Positions 31,583-41,148 of a stretch of DNA of 53,867 nt are shown here, piece after piece. Origin of the DNA: DAOUET01 sp034430155 (GTDB taxonomy: Bacteria; Chloroflexota; Anaerolineae; Anaerolineales; UBA4823); assembly GCA_034430155.1 (NCBI GenBank), contig DAOUET010000140.1:1-53867 (forward strand). Direction: 5' to 3'. The notes under the pieces were generated by a model. That model was given only the letters and a program-made list of their open reading frames with translations, was not told where the DNA came from and searched no databases. Both the position numbers and the translations under genes were made by a program. Within the stretch, counting starts at the first letter, position 1, and each line of letters begins with the position of its first letter.

Positions 31583-32518
31583 ATGAGAGAAGCTCTCCCT
31601 CATCAACCAGTTCTTTACCATGAAATTATTCACACTTTGCGCCCACGCAGCGCAGGCTATTATGTTGACGGCACGTTAGGAGCGGGTGGGCATGCCTGGG
31701 GAATTCTTAAAGCTAGTGAGCCCGATGGCCTTTTATTGGGGTTGGACCTAGACCCTCAGGCTTTATCCTTAGCGCGGGAACGATTGAAACCTTTTGGCTC
31801 AAGAGTGTTCCTTGTTCAGGCTTCCTATACCACTCTCGATGAGCAGTTAAATTCACTTGGCTGGAAAGATGTGGACGGAATCTTGCTCGACCTGGGTTTA
31901 TCTTCAATGCAGATAGAAACACCCACACGGGGTTTTTCATTCCAAGAAGATGGACCCCTGGATATGCGTTTTGATCCCCACAATCCAATGACAGCCGACG
32001 ATCTGGTAAACAAAATGCCTGAAATCGAACTAGCCAACTTGCTGTACAGATACGGAGAAGAAAGAAGTTCTCGTCGGATTGCGCGAGGGATCGTACAGGC
32101 CCGCCCGATTCATTCCACCAAACAGCTAGCGGTTGTGGTTGCCCGGGTTGTAAGGGCTGGCAAGCGTGATATCCATCCAGCTACCCGAACCTTTCAAGCA
32201 TTCCGAATCGCAGTCAACAAGGAGTTGGATTCGTTAGAGGCTGGGCTACCTAAAGCTATCGAAGCTCTGAAGCCCGGTGGAAGGTTGGCGGTAATCGCCT
32301 TCCATTCGCTAGAAGACCGGATTGTCAAACAGGTATTCCGTCGAGAGAGCCGTGATTGCATCTGTCCGCCAAAACAGCCAATATGTACCTGTGGGCATCA
32401 AGCCACAGTCAAAGAGCTTAATCGCCGTCCTATTCGACCGGCTGAAACAGAAATTCAAGAAAATCCTCGTGCTCGTAGCGCCCGTTTACGGGTAGTAGAG
32501 AAATTGCCAACACACTGA
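31583..32518 (+). CDS. rsmH: 16S rRNA m4C1402 methyltransferase RsmH
   Basis: I prefer ATG 31583 (311 residues, MREALPHQPVLYHEI) because homologues begin close to the HxPVL motif; a GTG at 31544 would add 13 residues. The SAM site is GYYVDGTLGAGGHAWGIL and LGLDLDPQAL; GGRLAVIAFHSLEDRIVKQ is the conserved C-terminal motif. RsmH methylates N4 of C1402 in the decoding centre. A small cysteine-rich stretch (CICPPKQPICTCG) near the C-terminus is also common in the family. Confidence 0.96.
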   Translation: MREALPHQPVLYHEIIHTLRPRSAGYYVDGTLGAGGHAWGILKASEPDGLLLGLDLDPQALSLARERLKPFGSRVFLVQASYTTLDEQLNSLGWKDVDGILLDLGLSSMQIETPTRGFSFQEDGPLDMRFDPHNPMTADDLVNKMPEIELANLLYRYGEERSSRRIARGIVQARPIHSTKQLAVVVARVVRAGKRDIHPATRTFQAFRIAVNKELDSLEAGLPKAIEALKPGGRLAVIAFHSLEDRIVKQVFRRESRDCICPPKQPICTCGHQATVKELNRRPIRPAETEIQENPRARSARLRVVEKLPTH

Positions 32519-32628
32519 CCTTGGCATGACACTTGCATATTTTTCAGAAAGAGGTTCATCGAAGAATTTCACCCTCTTCTTGATTTTAGAGGCGATATCC
32601 ATTTAACCCATAATTCAATAAGAATAAG

Positions 32629-33117
32629 ATGGCTATGAACGATGTGCAACGTTTTACACAAGTTTATACTCAGGCTCCATGGCGAAAACAGCTGCAAATG
32701 ATCGGCTTGTTCTTAGTCCTATTGATCTTGGCAGCGCTGGTGGCTGGTATTTATCTAAGTGTATCGGCTCGTACGGCAGAAATTGGACGCTCGATCCAAG
32801 GTATGCGCTATCAAATCGAAATTATAAAACGCGGAAACGCAGACTTATCGACTCAACTCGCTGACATCACCTCAGATGAGGTGATGCGGAAACGAGCTAG
32901 CGAGCTGGGTTTTCATCCCCTGGAGACTGGGGACGAAGTTCTCTATCTGATTGTCCCGGGTTATTCCGACCGGCAACCCGTGAACATTGAACCAGCGCCA
33001 AGTCTCGCTTTACCATCCAATCCGTCTCTTCCCTCCGATTACACCCAATCTCTGTTGGATTGGCTCAGAGAGAGGGTATTCGAACCTGCCGCGCCTCTAC
33101 TGGAGGCAAAACCATGA
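32629..33117 (+). CDS. ftsL: FtsL/DivIC-like septal membrane protein
   Basis: This 162-residue protein has a short cytoplasmic start, one membrane helix (about residues 24-44) and a following coiled-coil segment (about 48-95), then a proline-rich outside tail. That bitopic layout and its place between rsmH and ftsI match FtsL, which joins FtsB/DivIC and FtsQ to activate FtsWI. Sequence conservation in this family is too low to be sure by eye, and DivIC/FtsB is the alternative. Its stop overlaps the ftsI start (ATGA). Confidence 0.75.
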   Translation: MAMNDVQRFTQVYTQAPWRKQLQMIGLFLVLLILAALVAGIYLSVSARTAEIGRSIQGMRYQIEIIKRGNADLSTQLADITSDEVMRKRASELGFHPLETGDEVLYLIVPGYSDRQPVNIEPAPSLALPSNPSLPSDYTQSLLDWLRERVFEPAAPLLEAKP

Positions 33118-34877
33118 AAAGCGAACATTCGTGGCGTTACCTTACTTTAGGCATATTGCTTTCTACCATGGCGTTCTTCATTATCGTGCAAATGGTACGC
33201 ATTCAAGTGAGCCCACAAGCCCAGGTTTTTCGCGACCGTGGAAGTGCAAATACTGGAGGCTGGCAAACGATCGTGCCACCTCGAGGAGAAATATTGGACC
33301 GTTGGGGACACCTCCTGGCAGGTAACATCACGGTCTATGAGGTTGGGGTAGAACTTGCTGATGTAAGAAATCCAAGCACCATCGCCATGGCTATGAACGC
33401 GGTGGTTGGATCTAATTATGATGACGTATTTGCCACGGTAAGCCAACCGTATTCTGAAAAAGCGATCTATCGCGTGATTGCCGATTTTGTAAGCGAGGAG
33501 AAAAAATCCCGCTTGGAGCAATTGAAAGAGGAAATGGATATTGCGTATGGCGATCAGAAGGATAAGAACCGACCCAGTCTTTCTGGGTTGATCTTTACCC
33601 CTCATTTACAACGCAGCTATCCTGAAAAAGAGTTGGCTTCGAATATTCTCGGTTTTGTCAATCGAGAAGGCAAAGGCTATTTTGGTGTGGAAGAGAAGTT
33701 CAACGATCTGCTGGCGGGCACACCTCAAACGTTGTGGATATCGGCTGATCCAAACCGGGTAGAGGAACTCCCGAAAGTCCCAGATGGAGTCAGCCTGGTA
33801 TTGACTATTGACAGGGCAATTCAATCAGAAATTCAGAGCATCCTTCAAACTGCTTTGAAGGAGAGCGGGGCAGAGGCGGGCACAATCGTGGTTATGGATC
33901 CACAAACAGGCGAGATTTTGGGGATGGCTACGACTCCTTTGCTGGATTTGAATGAATACTGGCATTACAACGAAATCTTTGAAAATCCCACCCCGTTTAA
34001 CAAGGCAGTCAGTCAATCCTATGAACCTGGGTCGGTATTTAAAGTGTTGACCATGGCAACCGCATTGGATAGCGGGGCAGTGAAGCCCGATACTCCGTTT
34101 TTAGACACCGGAGTATTTGAGATCGGGGGAGTAGTTATCCACAACTGGGATGGAGGTGCATGGGGACCACAAGACATGCTAGGATGTCTGCAACATTCTT
34201 TAAATGTTTGTCTTGCTTGGGTGGCTTCAAAAACGGGCGCGAATTTTTTTTACAAATATATGCAAGATTTCGGGATTGGGCATTTGACCGGGGTCGATTT
34301 GGCTGGGGAAGTGCCTGGTCGATTAAAACTGCCTGGCGATGGTGATTGGTACGAAGCCGATTTAGGAACAAATGCGTTTGGCCAAGGAGTCTCAGTTACC
34401 CCAATTCAGATGGTGATGGCGGTTTCCGCTCTGGCAAATGACGGGAAGATGGTCACCCCCCGAATTGTCCGTTCTATGATCGATAAAGGGCGGGAGTATA
34501 ATACGCAACCGCAAGTTGCTGGTATGCCGATCTCCCCCAAGACCGCTCGCGCTATCACAAAAATGCTCGCTTCCTCGCTCGAAATCGAGTCGTCAGACGC
34601 GCTGATTGAGGGTTATAGGGTAGCAGGCAAGACAGGTACTGCTGAAATCCCTACACCCTTTGGTTATACAAGCAATGCCACCAACGCTTCGTTTGTAGGC
34701 TGGGGACCGGTGGATGATCCTCAATTCCTGGTATACGTATGGTTGGAAAAACCAACCAGTTCTCCTTGGGGTTCGGTGGTAGCGGCACCGGTTTTCCGGG
34801 AAGTGGTAGAACGTTTAGTCGTTTTGTTGAATATCCCTCCTGATAAAGTCAGGCAGCGGTTGTTGGAGGGTCAATAA
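33114..34877 (+). CDS. ftsI: Septal class B penicillin-binding protein (FtsI/PBP2 type)
   Basis: Start at ATG 33114, six bases after ggaggcaa and overlapping ftsL by four bases, gives 587 residues. A membrane anchor (about 10-30) is followed by the dimerisation domain (IVPPRGEILDRWGHLL) and the transpeptidase with S307-x2-K310 (SVFK), S362-L-N364 and K506-T-G508. It cross-links septal peptidoglycan with FtsW. There are no C-terminal PASTA repeats. All three catalytic motifs are intact, so beta-lactam binding is expected. Confidence 0.96.
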   Translation: MKSEHSWRYLTLGILLSTMAFFIIVQMVRIQVSPQAQVFRDRGSANTGGWQTIVPPRGEILDRWGHLLAGNITVYEVGVELADVRNPSTIAMAMNAVVGSNYDDVFATVSQPYSEKAIYRVIADFVSEEKKSRLEQLKEEMDIAYGDQKDKNRPSLSGLIFTPHLQRSYPEKELASNILGFVNREGKGYFGVEEKFNDLLAGTPQTLWISADPNRVEELPKVPDGVSLVLTIDRAIQSEIQSILQTALKESGAEAGTIVVMDPQTGEILGMATTPLLDLNEYWHYNEIFENPTPFNKAVSQSYEPGSVFKVLTMATALDSGAVKPDTPFLDTGVFEIGGVVIHNWDGGAWGPQDMLGCLQHSLNVCLAWVASKTGANFFYKYMQDFGIGHLTGVDLAGEVPGRLKLPGDGDWYEADLGTNAFGQGVSVTPIQMVMAVSALANDGKMVTPRIVRSMIDKGREYNTQPQVAGMPISPKTARAITKMLASSLEIESSDALIEGYRVAGKTGTAEIPTPFGYTSNATNASFVGWGPVDDPQFLVYVWLEKPTSSPWGSVVAAPVFREVVERLVVLLNIPPDKVRQRLLEGQ

Positions 34878-34932
34878 TCAAAACTTGGCATGAATTTTAG
34901 GCTGTTTGTATTGAGTAAAAGGATGAACCTGG

Positions 34933-36357
34933 ATGCTCATGCTGGCGGATATTTTGGAGGCTTTAACCGGAATTAGGCCCGGATCGTTTGGTCAAGAAAT
35001 CAACGAAGCGACCATCGACTCCCGCCAGGTAATCCCAGGCTCGCTTTTTGTAGCTATTGCCGGTGAGAATGTGGACGGTCATGATTACATCCAGGAAGCT
35101 TTAGATCGAGGAGCCATCATTGCGCTGGTGCAAAGAGATCTCCCAGATCGTTTCCCGGTGGTGGACCTGCGAAGTGATGGGCATCTGGATGAATTAGCAG
35201 ACCTAGGTAATGCTCCATTCTGTTTGAGAGTCGCCAACACGCTGCATGCCTTACAACAAATTGCCCGTTTTTGGCGCCGGAAAATTGATCTTCGGGTGGT
35301 AGGTATCACTGGAAGTGTAGGGAAATCCACCACCAAGGAAGTAGTGGCAGAAGTATTAAGCCAGCGTTATCGCACATTAAAAAATCCGGGTAACCTAAAT
35401 AACGAGATTGGCCTGCCCCTCACTCTACTCAGGTTGAAAGAAGCCCACGAAAGGGCGATTCTAGAGATGGGGTTTTACACCTCCGGTGAGATCGCCTTTC
35501 TATGCGATCTGGCGCGGCCTCACATCGGCGTAATCACCAATGTTGGCATCGTCCACGCCGAACGAGCTGGTTCGCAAGAGGCCATTGCAAAAGGAAAGGC
35601 GGAACTGGTCCAAGCTCTGCCTCCTGCACCTGAAGGAGTGGCAATTCTCAATTATGACGACCCTCGGGTCAGACGAATGTCGCAGCTAACACGCGCCAAG
35701 GTGTTTTATTATGGTCTGGATCCGAAAGCTGATCTGTGGGCCGATGGTGTGGAAGGATTGGGCCTGGAGGGAATCCGCTTCCGCTTGCATTATCGTAATG
35801 AAGTCTTTCATATGCGAGTACCCTTGATTGGAAGACATTCCGTACACACCGCCTTACGAGCTACAGCCGTTGGATTGATGGATGGTCTTACCTGGCAAGA
35901 GGTCTTTGGCGGCTTACGCTCAGGTCATGCTCAGCTGCGATTGGTGGCAGTGCGGTCGATGAGCGGGGCTTTGATCCTTGATGACACTTACAACGCCTCA
36001 CCACAATCCACGTTGGCGGCCTTGAATCTGTTGGAGGAGTTGGAAGGTCGTAAAGTTGCAGTGTTAGGTGACATGTTGGAGTTGGGAAGATACGAGTCCC
36101 ACGGACATGAGATGGTTGGCATGCGGGCAGCAGAAGTGGCTGACGAGCTGGTCACGATAGGAGAACGAGGCAAGATGATCGCCACAGCAGCATTACGAGC
36201 TGGTTTAAAGCGAAATTTGATCACAGAATTGAGGAACAATCAACAGGCTATTGAATTCCTTCAAAAACGTTTGGGTGAAGGTGATGTTGTCCTGATAAAG
36301 GGTTCGCGTGGCATGAATATGGATTTAATTGTGGCAGCCCTGGAGGGGCGTGAATGA
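34933..36357 (+). CDS. murF: UDP-MurNAc-tripeptide--D-Ala-D-Ala ligase
   Basis: The 474-residue Mur ligase has the ATP-binding motif GITGSVGKSTTKEV starting at residue 124, the N-terminal UDP-binding segment (INEATIDSRQVIPGSLFVAI) and LDDTYNASPQSTLAALNLLE in the C-terminal half, a MurF signature. It adds D-Ala-D-Ala to the UDP-MurNAc-tripeptide. murE, which would make that tripeptide and is usually just upstream, is absent, so the substrate must come from a murE elsewhere. Its end overlaps mraY by four bases. Confidence 0.96.
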   Translation: MLMLADILEALTGIRPGSFGQEINEATIDSRQVIPGSLFVAIAGENVDGHDYIQEALDRGAIIALVQRDLPDRFPVVDLRSDGHLDELADLGNAPFCLRVANTLHALQQIARFWRRKIDLRVVGITGSVGKSTTKEVVAEVLSQRYRTLKNPGNLNNEIGLPLTLLRLKEAHERAILEMGFYTSGEIAFLCDLARPHIGVITNVGIVHAERAGSQEAIAKGKAELVQALPPAPEGVAILNYDDPRVRRMSQLTRAKVFYYGLDPKADLWADGVEGLGLEGIRFRLHYRNEVFHMRVPLIGRHSVHTALRATAVGLMDGLTWQEVFGGLRSGHAQLRLVAVRSMSGALILDDTYNASPQSTLAALNLLEELEGRKVAVLGDMLELGRYESHGHEMVGMRAAEVADELVTIGERGKMIATAALRAGLKRNLITELRNNQQAIEFLQKRLGEGDVVLIKGSRGMNMDLIVAALEGRE

Positions 36358-37349
36358 CACAGGCCTCCATGGCCCTGGCTCTGGCAGGGTTCAGCTTCAT
36401 GCTCACCGTCATTTGGGGTACGCCCTTACTGCGGCTGCTATTGCACTTCAAGGTGGGCGATTCGATCCGGGTGGAACTACCGGAACGGCACTTTAACAAG
36501 ATGGGTACACCTACCATGGGTGGTGTGATGATCGTCCTGCCGGTTGCACTGATAACTGCGCTTTTAAATGCAGGCTCGCTATTAGGACTGACCGTATTAG
36601 GGCGCTCCGTACTGTTACCTTTAGGGGTGATGCTGGCTTATGCTTTCCTGGGCGCCAGCGATGATTGGGAGAAGTTGCGCGGTCGCCGACAACGCGGGGA
36701 AGGCATGCGGGCGCGCACTAAATTCCTCATACAGCTGGTCTTTGCCCTTGTGGTGGCAATTGGGTTGTACTACGTCTTAGAGGTACCCCAATTGTACCTG
36801 CCTGGCTACAAAGATGAGATTGAAATCGGGATTTGGTATATCCCGGTGGCTATGTTCGTTATCGTAGCAACTTCGAATGCTGTCAATATCACGGATGGTA
36901 TGGATGGTCTGGCTGGCTTGATATCAGCAACTGCTTTTGCTACTTTCGGCGCGATAGCTTTAATCCAGAAACAGATCTTCCTGGCTCGTTTTTGCTTTAC
37001 GCTGGTGGGCGCGGTATTTGGCTTTCTTTGGTTTAACGTTCATCCGGCGAATCTGATAATGGGAGACACCGGCTCGCTATCATTGGGTGCTACCCTGGGG
37101 GTAGTGGCTTTAATGACCGGCCAGTGGAGCTTATTGCCGCTGATTGCGATAATCCCGGTAAGTGAGGTTTTAAGCGATATTTTGCAGGTGGCATACTTTA
37201 AATTAACTGGTGGCAGGCGAATATTCAAGATGGCTCCTCTACACTACCACTTTGAACTATCTGGGTGGAGTGAGACCCAGATTGTGCAAAGATTCTGGTT
37301 AATCAGCCTTCTCTTCGCTATGATCGGCGTTGCATTAGCGGTTGTGTGA
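36354..37349 (+). CDS. mraY: Phospho-N-acetylmuramoyl-pentapeptide-transferase
   Basis: The 331-residue integral membrane protein has MraY motifs: GTPTMGGVMIVLP near residues 54-67, the first aspartate region FLGASDDWEK, the NAVNITDGMDGLAG motif near 176-190 and APLHYHFELSGWSE near the end. MraY transfers phospho-MurNAc-pentapeptide to undecaprenyl phosphate to make lipid I. It starts within the last codons of murF (ATGA) and ends three bases before murD, so the run is translationally coupled. Confidence 0.97.
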   Translation: MTQASMALALAGFSFMLTVIWGTPLLRLLLHFKVGDSIRVELPERHFNKMGTPTMGGVMIVLPVALITALLNAGSLLGLTVLGRSVLLPLGVMLAYAFLGASDDWEKLRGRRQRGEGMRARTKFLIQLVFALVVAIGLYYVLEVPQLYLPGYKDEIEIGIWYIPVAMFVIVATSNAVNITDGMDGLAGLISATAFATFGAIALIQKQIFLARFCFTLVGAVFGFLWFNVHPANLIMGDTGSLSLGATLGVVALMTGQWSLLPLIAIIPVSEVLSDILQVAYFKLTGGRRIFKMAPLHYHFELSGWSETQIVQRFWLISLLFAMIGVALAVV

Positions 37350-37352
37350 AGC

Positions 37353-38789
37353 ATGGCGAATTGGGATGGCAAACACGTCGTTATTATCGGAGCAGCCCGT
37401 CAGGGGATTGCACTGGCGTGTTACCTGGTTAAACATGGCGCTCAGGTGGTACTTAACGACCGGCTTACGGAAAATGAAATGCAGCCAGCGCGTGAGTCTC
37501 TAAAAGATCTTCCCGTAAAGTGGGTTTTGGGAGGGCATCCGGTGAGTTTGTTGGATAGCGTTGAGCTGATTTGCGTTTCCGGTGGTGTGCCTCTTTCTCT
37601 GCCTGTACTCGAACAGGCTAGGAGCCGAGGTGTTCAGCTATCAAACGATTCGCAGATCTTCTTGGAGCAAGCGCCTTGCCCGGTAATAGGCATAACCGGT
37701 TCGGCCGGCAAAACCACCACAACCACTCTGGTTGGGCGTGTGGCGCAGGCAGCGGTCCGTGGGTCGCTCTTTGCCAGCCCCTATGCTAAGGTTTGGATCG
37801 GTGGCAACATAGGATCGCCATTAATAAACCATGTAGATGAGATGAGTCGTGACGATCTGGCAGTTATGGAATTGTCCAGCTTTCAGCTGGAAATCATGAC
37901 TCGCTCGCCGCAAATAGCGGCTGTTCTAAACTTGACACCCAACCATCTCGATCGGCATGGCACTATGGAGAAATACATCGCAGCGAAAACTCGTATCCTG
38001 GAATTCCAAACGCCTGTCGGGAGTGATGGTAGCCTTCCTGCGGTTGTTTTAGGGCGGGATGACCCGCTGGCCTGGAGCCTGGCAGAAAAAGCTATAGGTA
38101 AAGTGATCTCGTTTGGGATCGAAGAGCCGTCGAATGGATTATGTGGCACATTTATGCGGGATGACCAATTAATTTTAAATGGAGACCGAGGTGAGATCAG
38201 CCTGTTCAATCGCCAGGAAATCCTATTGCGTGGTGAACATAATTTACTGAATGTGTTAGCTGCCTGTGCGATCGCTTACGTTGCCAGATTGCCTGAATGG
38301 GCTATGCGAGCCGGGGTTTCGGGTTTCACTGGGGTGTCTCATCGCCTGGAATTTGTGCGATCTTGGGGTGGGGCGGACTGGTACAACGATTCAATCGCGA
38401 CAGCGCCAGAGCGAGCCATTGCTGCGATGAGATCCTTTAATGAGCCCTTGATATTGCTGGCAGGCGGAAGAGATAAGAATTTACCCTGGGACGAATTCGT
38501 CCTCCTGGTTGAACAACGAGTAGACCACTTGATAATCTTTGGAGAAGCGGCGGAGAAAATCGCCCTGACATTGGAATCCTCCGGAGGCAAAGATCTAAAA
38601 GATGATGGGCAGCGACCCTACACGGTGGAGAAATGCAACAGTCTGCAAGAAGCAGTCCATTGTGCAGCCCAGATCGTGTCGGAAGGGGATGTGGTCTTGT
38701 TGGCGCCTGGTGGGACGAGTTTCGATGAATTTCGCGATTTTGAAGATCGCGGGGAGGCGTTTAGAAAATGGGTAATGGAACTCCCTTGA
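37353..38789 (+). CDS. murD: UDP-MurNAc-L-alanine--D-glutamate ligase
   Basis: The 478-residue ligase has a Rossmann-like N-terminal domain (VVIIGAARQGIALACYL), the P-loop GITGSAGKTTTT at residues 113-124, and the conserved NHLDRHG and LAGGRDKNLPWDEF motifs. It adds D-glutamate to UDP-MurNAc-L-Ala in the cytoplasm. It follows mraY by three bases and runs up to ftsW. In the MurD signature the lysine of AGGRDK is present. Confidence 0.97.
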   Translation: MANWDGKHVVIIGAARQGIALACYLVKHGAQVVLNDRLTENEMQPARESLKDLPVKWVLGGHPVSLLDSVELICVSGGVPLSLPVLEQARSRGVQLSNDSQIFLEQAPCPVIGITGSAGKTTTTTLVGRVAQAAVRGSLFASPYAKVWIGGNIGSPLINHVDEMSRDDLAVMELSSFQLEIMTRSPQIAAVLNLTPNHLDRHGTMEKYIAAKTRILEFQTPVGSDGSLPAVVLGRDDPLAWSLAEKAIGKVISFGIEEPSNGLCGTFMRDDQLILNGDRGEISLFNRQEILLRGEHNLLNVLAACAIAYVARLPEWAMRAGVSGFTGVSHRLEFVRSWGGADWYNDSIATAPERAIAAMRSFNEPLILLAGGRDKNLPWDEFVLLVEQRVDHLIIFGEAAEKIALTLESSGGKDLKDDGQRPYTVEKCNSLQEAVHCAAQIVSEGDVVLLAPGGTSFDEFRDFEDRGEAFRKWVMELP

Positions 38790-38803
38790 CACTTGGTAGA
38801 GAA

Positions 38804-40042
38804 ATGATCCGTCGAAAACCCCAGAAAAAAGTAGTTGGAAAGCGTTCTGCGCGCATCGGAATCGATGTGCCCTTGTTGCTGGTTGTCATCACTTTGCTTA
38901 TCTTTGGCCTCGTGATGGTTTATTCAGCCAGTACAGATTACTCGCTGGTCGTGTTGCACGAGTCACCGAATTATATGTTTAACCGGCAATTGATGTGGAT
39001 GGTTGTTGGGATTCTACTAGCAAGTTTCCTGGTCTTCATAAATTATCATCGTTGGGAATTTTGGGCGATACCCCTTATGGGTTTGACCATTGCAGGCCTG
39101 GTGGCTGTTTTAGTGATCAACGAGGTAATCAATAATGCGACACGCACAATCTTTGGAGGATCTGTGCAGCCATCCGAAGCGGCTAAACTCATGACTGTGA
39201 TTTATCTCTCGGTATGGTTGTACGCCAAGCGCGACCAGCTAGCTGACGTACATATTGGATTAATCCCCTTAGGGATGATCCTGGGAGTTCTGGGCGGCTT
39301 GATTGTGGTGCAACCTGATTTGAGCGCCGCCACGACCATTTTTATTCTGGGTGGGATCTTATTTTTTCTGGCGGGCAGTGATTTACGCCAGATTGCTATC
39401 TTACTTATATTGGGTGTGGTGGTTGGTTGGCTCGTATTTCGCGTGCATCCAACTGGAAGAGAAAGGGTGGATGCTTATCTGGCTGGTTTGAATGATCTGA
39501 CGCTTGCTCCGGCTCACTTATCAAGAGCCTTAGAAGCCCTGGTTAAGGGCGGTTGGTTCGGGGTAGGCATCGGTCGAGCAGATACCAAATTAACCGGTTT
39601 GCCTGTACCTCCTACGGATAGTATTTTCGCAGTTGTGGGAGAAGAAACAGGCATAGCTGGAGCGTCTAGCCTGGTTTTATTATATGTGATGGTTTTGTGG
39701 CGGGGCCTTGTGATTGCTCAAAGGGCACCCGATGGTTTAGGAAAGTTGATGGCCGCTGGATTGAGCTTGTGGATCGCCATAGAAGCTTTTATCAATATGG
39801 CGGTGCTGGTTGGCCTGGTGCCTTTTGCCGGTAATGCCTTGCCCTTTATCAGCGCCGGAGGTTCGAATCTGGTTGTGTCACTGGCGGCGGTTGGGATATT
39901 GTTAAATATCTCCCGTATGTCTGCCCATAGCAAAGAAGTGGAAGAGAGAGCATACGATGCGGTTGTTGATCTGCGCTGGCGGGACGGGCGGCGGCGTGTA
40001 TCCCGCCCTAGCCGTGTTTCAGGCGCTAGAACTCGGAAGTGA
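38804..40042 (+). CDS. ftsW: Septal peptidoglycan polymerase FtsW
   Basis: I prefer ATG 38804 (412 residues, MIRRKPQKKVV) over ATG 38768, which would overlap murD by 22 bases; a ttggtagagaa site precedes 38804. The SEDS fold is seen as ten hydrophobic segments, with GSVQPSEAAKLMTVIYLSVW, FAVVGEETGIAG and NALPFISAGGSNLVVSLAAV. FtsW polymerises lipid II at the septum together with FtsI. The final 28 residues are basic and lie in sequence shared with the start of murG, an 86-base overlap. Confidence 0.95.
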   Translation: MIRRKPQKKVVGKRSARIGIDVPLLLVVITLLIFGLVMVYSASTDYSLVVLHESPNYMFNRQLMWMVVGILLASFLVFINYHRWEFWAIPLMGLTIAGLVAVLVINEVINNATRTIFGGSVQPSEAAKLMTVIYLSVWLYAKRDQLADVHIGLIPLGMILGVLGGLIVVQPDLSAATTIFILGGILFFLAGSDLRQIAILLILGVVVGWLVFRVHPTGRERVDAYLAGLNDLTLAPAHLSRALEALVKGGWFGVGIGRADTKLTGLPVPPTDSIFAVVGEETGIAGASSLVLLYVMVLWRGLVIAQRAPDGLGKLMAAGLSLWIAIEAFINMAVLVGLVPFAGNALPFISAGGSNLVVSLAAVGILLNISRMSAHSKEVEERAYDAVVDLRWRDGRRRVSRPSRVSGARTRK

Positions 40043-41147
40043 GAGGCTGAAAAACGAAGATGATCGCTTGCTTTCAGCAAATCAAACGAGCTCACCGCCC
40101 GACGAATTGCAGACTTTATGGGTCGGCGGACGTAGGGGTCTGGAGGCTAAATTGGTAGCTAGAGCGGGTATCCCCTTTCGAGAAATCCCGGCAGCTGGTA
40201 TTCATGGCGTGGGTGTAACCTCCTTGCCTGGAAATCTTTGGAAACTGGCGCGAGGAACCTTGGCAGCCCGACGCCTGATCCTTGACTTCAATCCGCAAGT
40301 AATGCTTTTTACTGGTGGTTACCTGGCGGTGCCGGTGGCTTTTGCTAACCGATTTCTGGTGAGGTCTAAGCGGCGCCCACCGGTTCTATTGTACGTGCCG
40401 GACATCGAACCAGGGTTAGCCTTAAAAACCTTGTCTCGCTTCGCCAATCATATCGCTGTAACTGTAGCAGAGACCCGCGCTCACCTTCCCGAGAGCACAG
40501 CCACAACCATTACGGGGTACCCTACCCGGCAAATCTTAACCCAATGGAATATTGAGGCAGCCCACCAGGTATTGGGGCTTTCTGAGGAACTGCCCGTCTT
40601 ACTCGTTTCTGGAGGTAGCAAAGGCGCACGCTCGATAAACCGGGCATTACTAGGAGTATTACCCGAATTGCTTAAAGATATGCAGGTTGTGCACATAAGT
40701 GGAGAATTTAATTGGTCCGAAGTCGAAACAGCGAAATCAAACCTACCGGAAAGTTTGACCGGCCGGTACCATGTTTTCTCTTACTTGCACGATGAGATGG
40801 GAGCAGCTTTAGCCTCAGCTGATCTGGTGCTGTCCCGGGCAGGGGCATCCACATTGGGAGAATACCCATTGTTCAGCCTACCGGCAGTGCTGGTGCCCTA
40901 TCCATATGCCTGGAGATACCAGCGAGTCAACGCTGGTTACATGGCGGAGCGCGGCGCGGCGATTGTCATTAAAGATGCAGATTTACCGATGAAACTTCTA
41001 CCGGTAGTGCAAAATCTCATGAGCGACCGATCCCAGCGGAAGGCAATGAGCCGAGCGATGGGCGCCTTGGCGTGCCCCCAGGCAGCCGCATCGATAGGCC
41101 ATCTTTTAAAGCGACTAGCTGCTGGAAGCGTCGAGAAAGGAACTTAG
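39957..41147 (+). CDS. murG: UDP-GlcNAc transferase MurG with a variant glycine-rich loop
   Basis: The 396-residue protein starts MRLLICAGGTGGGVYPALA. The first loop normally reads GGTGGH; here the histidine is glycine (residue 13). Other motifs are intact: TGGYLAVPVAFA, SGGSKGARSIN and SRAGASTLGEYPLFSLPAVL. MurG adds GlcNAc to lipid I to make lipid II. Its start lies 86 bases inside ftsW, with gaagagagag as ribosome site; a start after ftsW would lose the entire N-terminal loop, so the overlap must be real. An insertion (about 28-50) precedes the second strand. Confidence 0.94.
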   Translation: MRLLICAGGTGGGVYPALAVFQALELGSERLKNEDDRLLSANQTSSPPDELQTLWVGGRRGLEAKLVARAGIPFREIPAAGIHGVGVTSLPGNLWKLARGTLAARRLILDFNPQVMLFTGGYLAVPVAFANRFLVRSKRRPPVLLYVPDIEPGLALKTLSRFANHIAVTVAETRAHLPESTATTITGYPTRQILTQWNIEAAHQVLGLSEELPVLLVSGGSKGARSINRALLGVLPELLKDMQVVHISGEFNWSEVETAKSNLPESLTGRYHVFSYLHDEMGAALASADLVLSRAGASTLGEYPLFSLPAVLVPYPYAWRYQRVNAGYMAERGAAIVIKDADLPMKLLPVVQNLMSDRSQRKAMSRAMGALACPQAAASIGHLLKRLAAGSVEKGT

Positions 41148-41148
41148 T

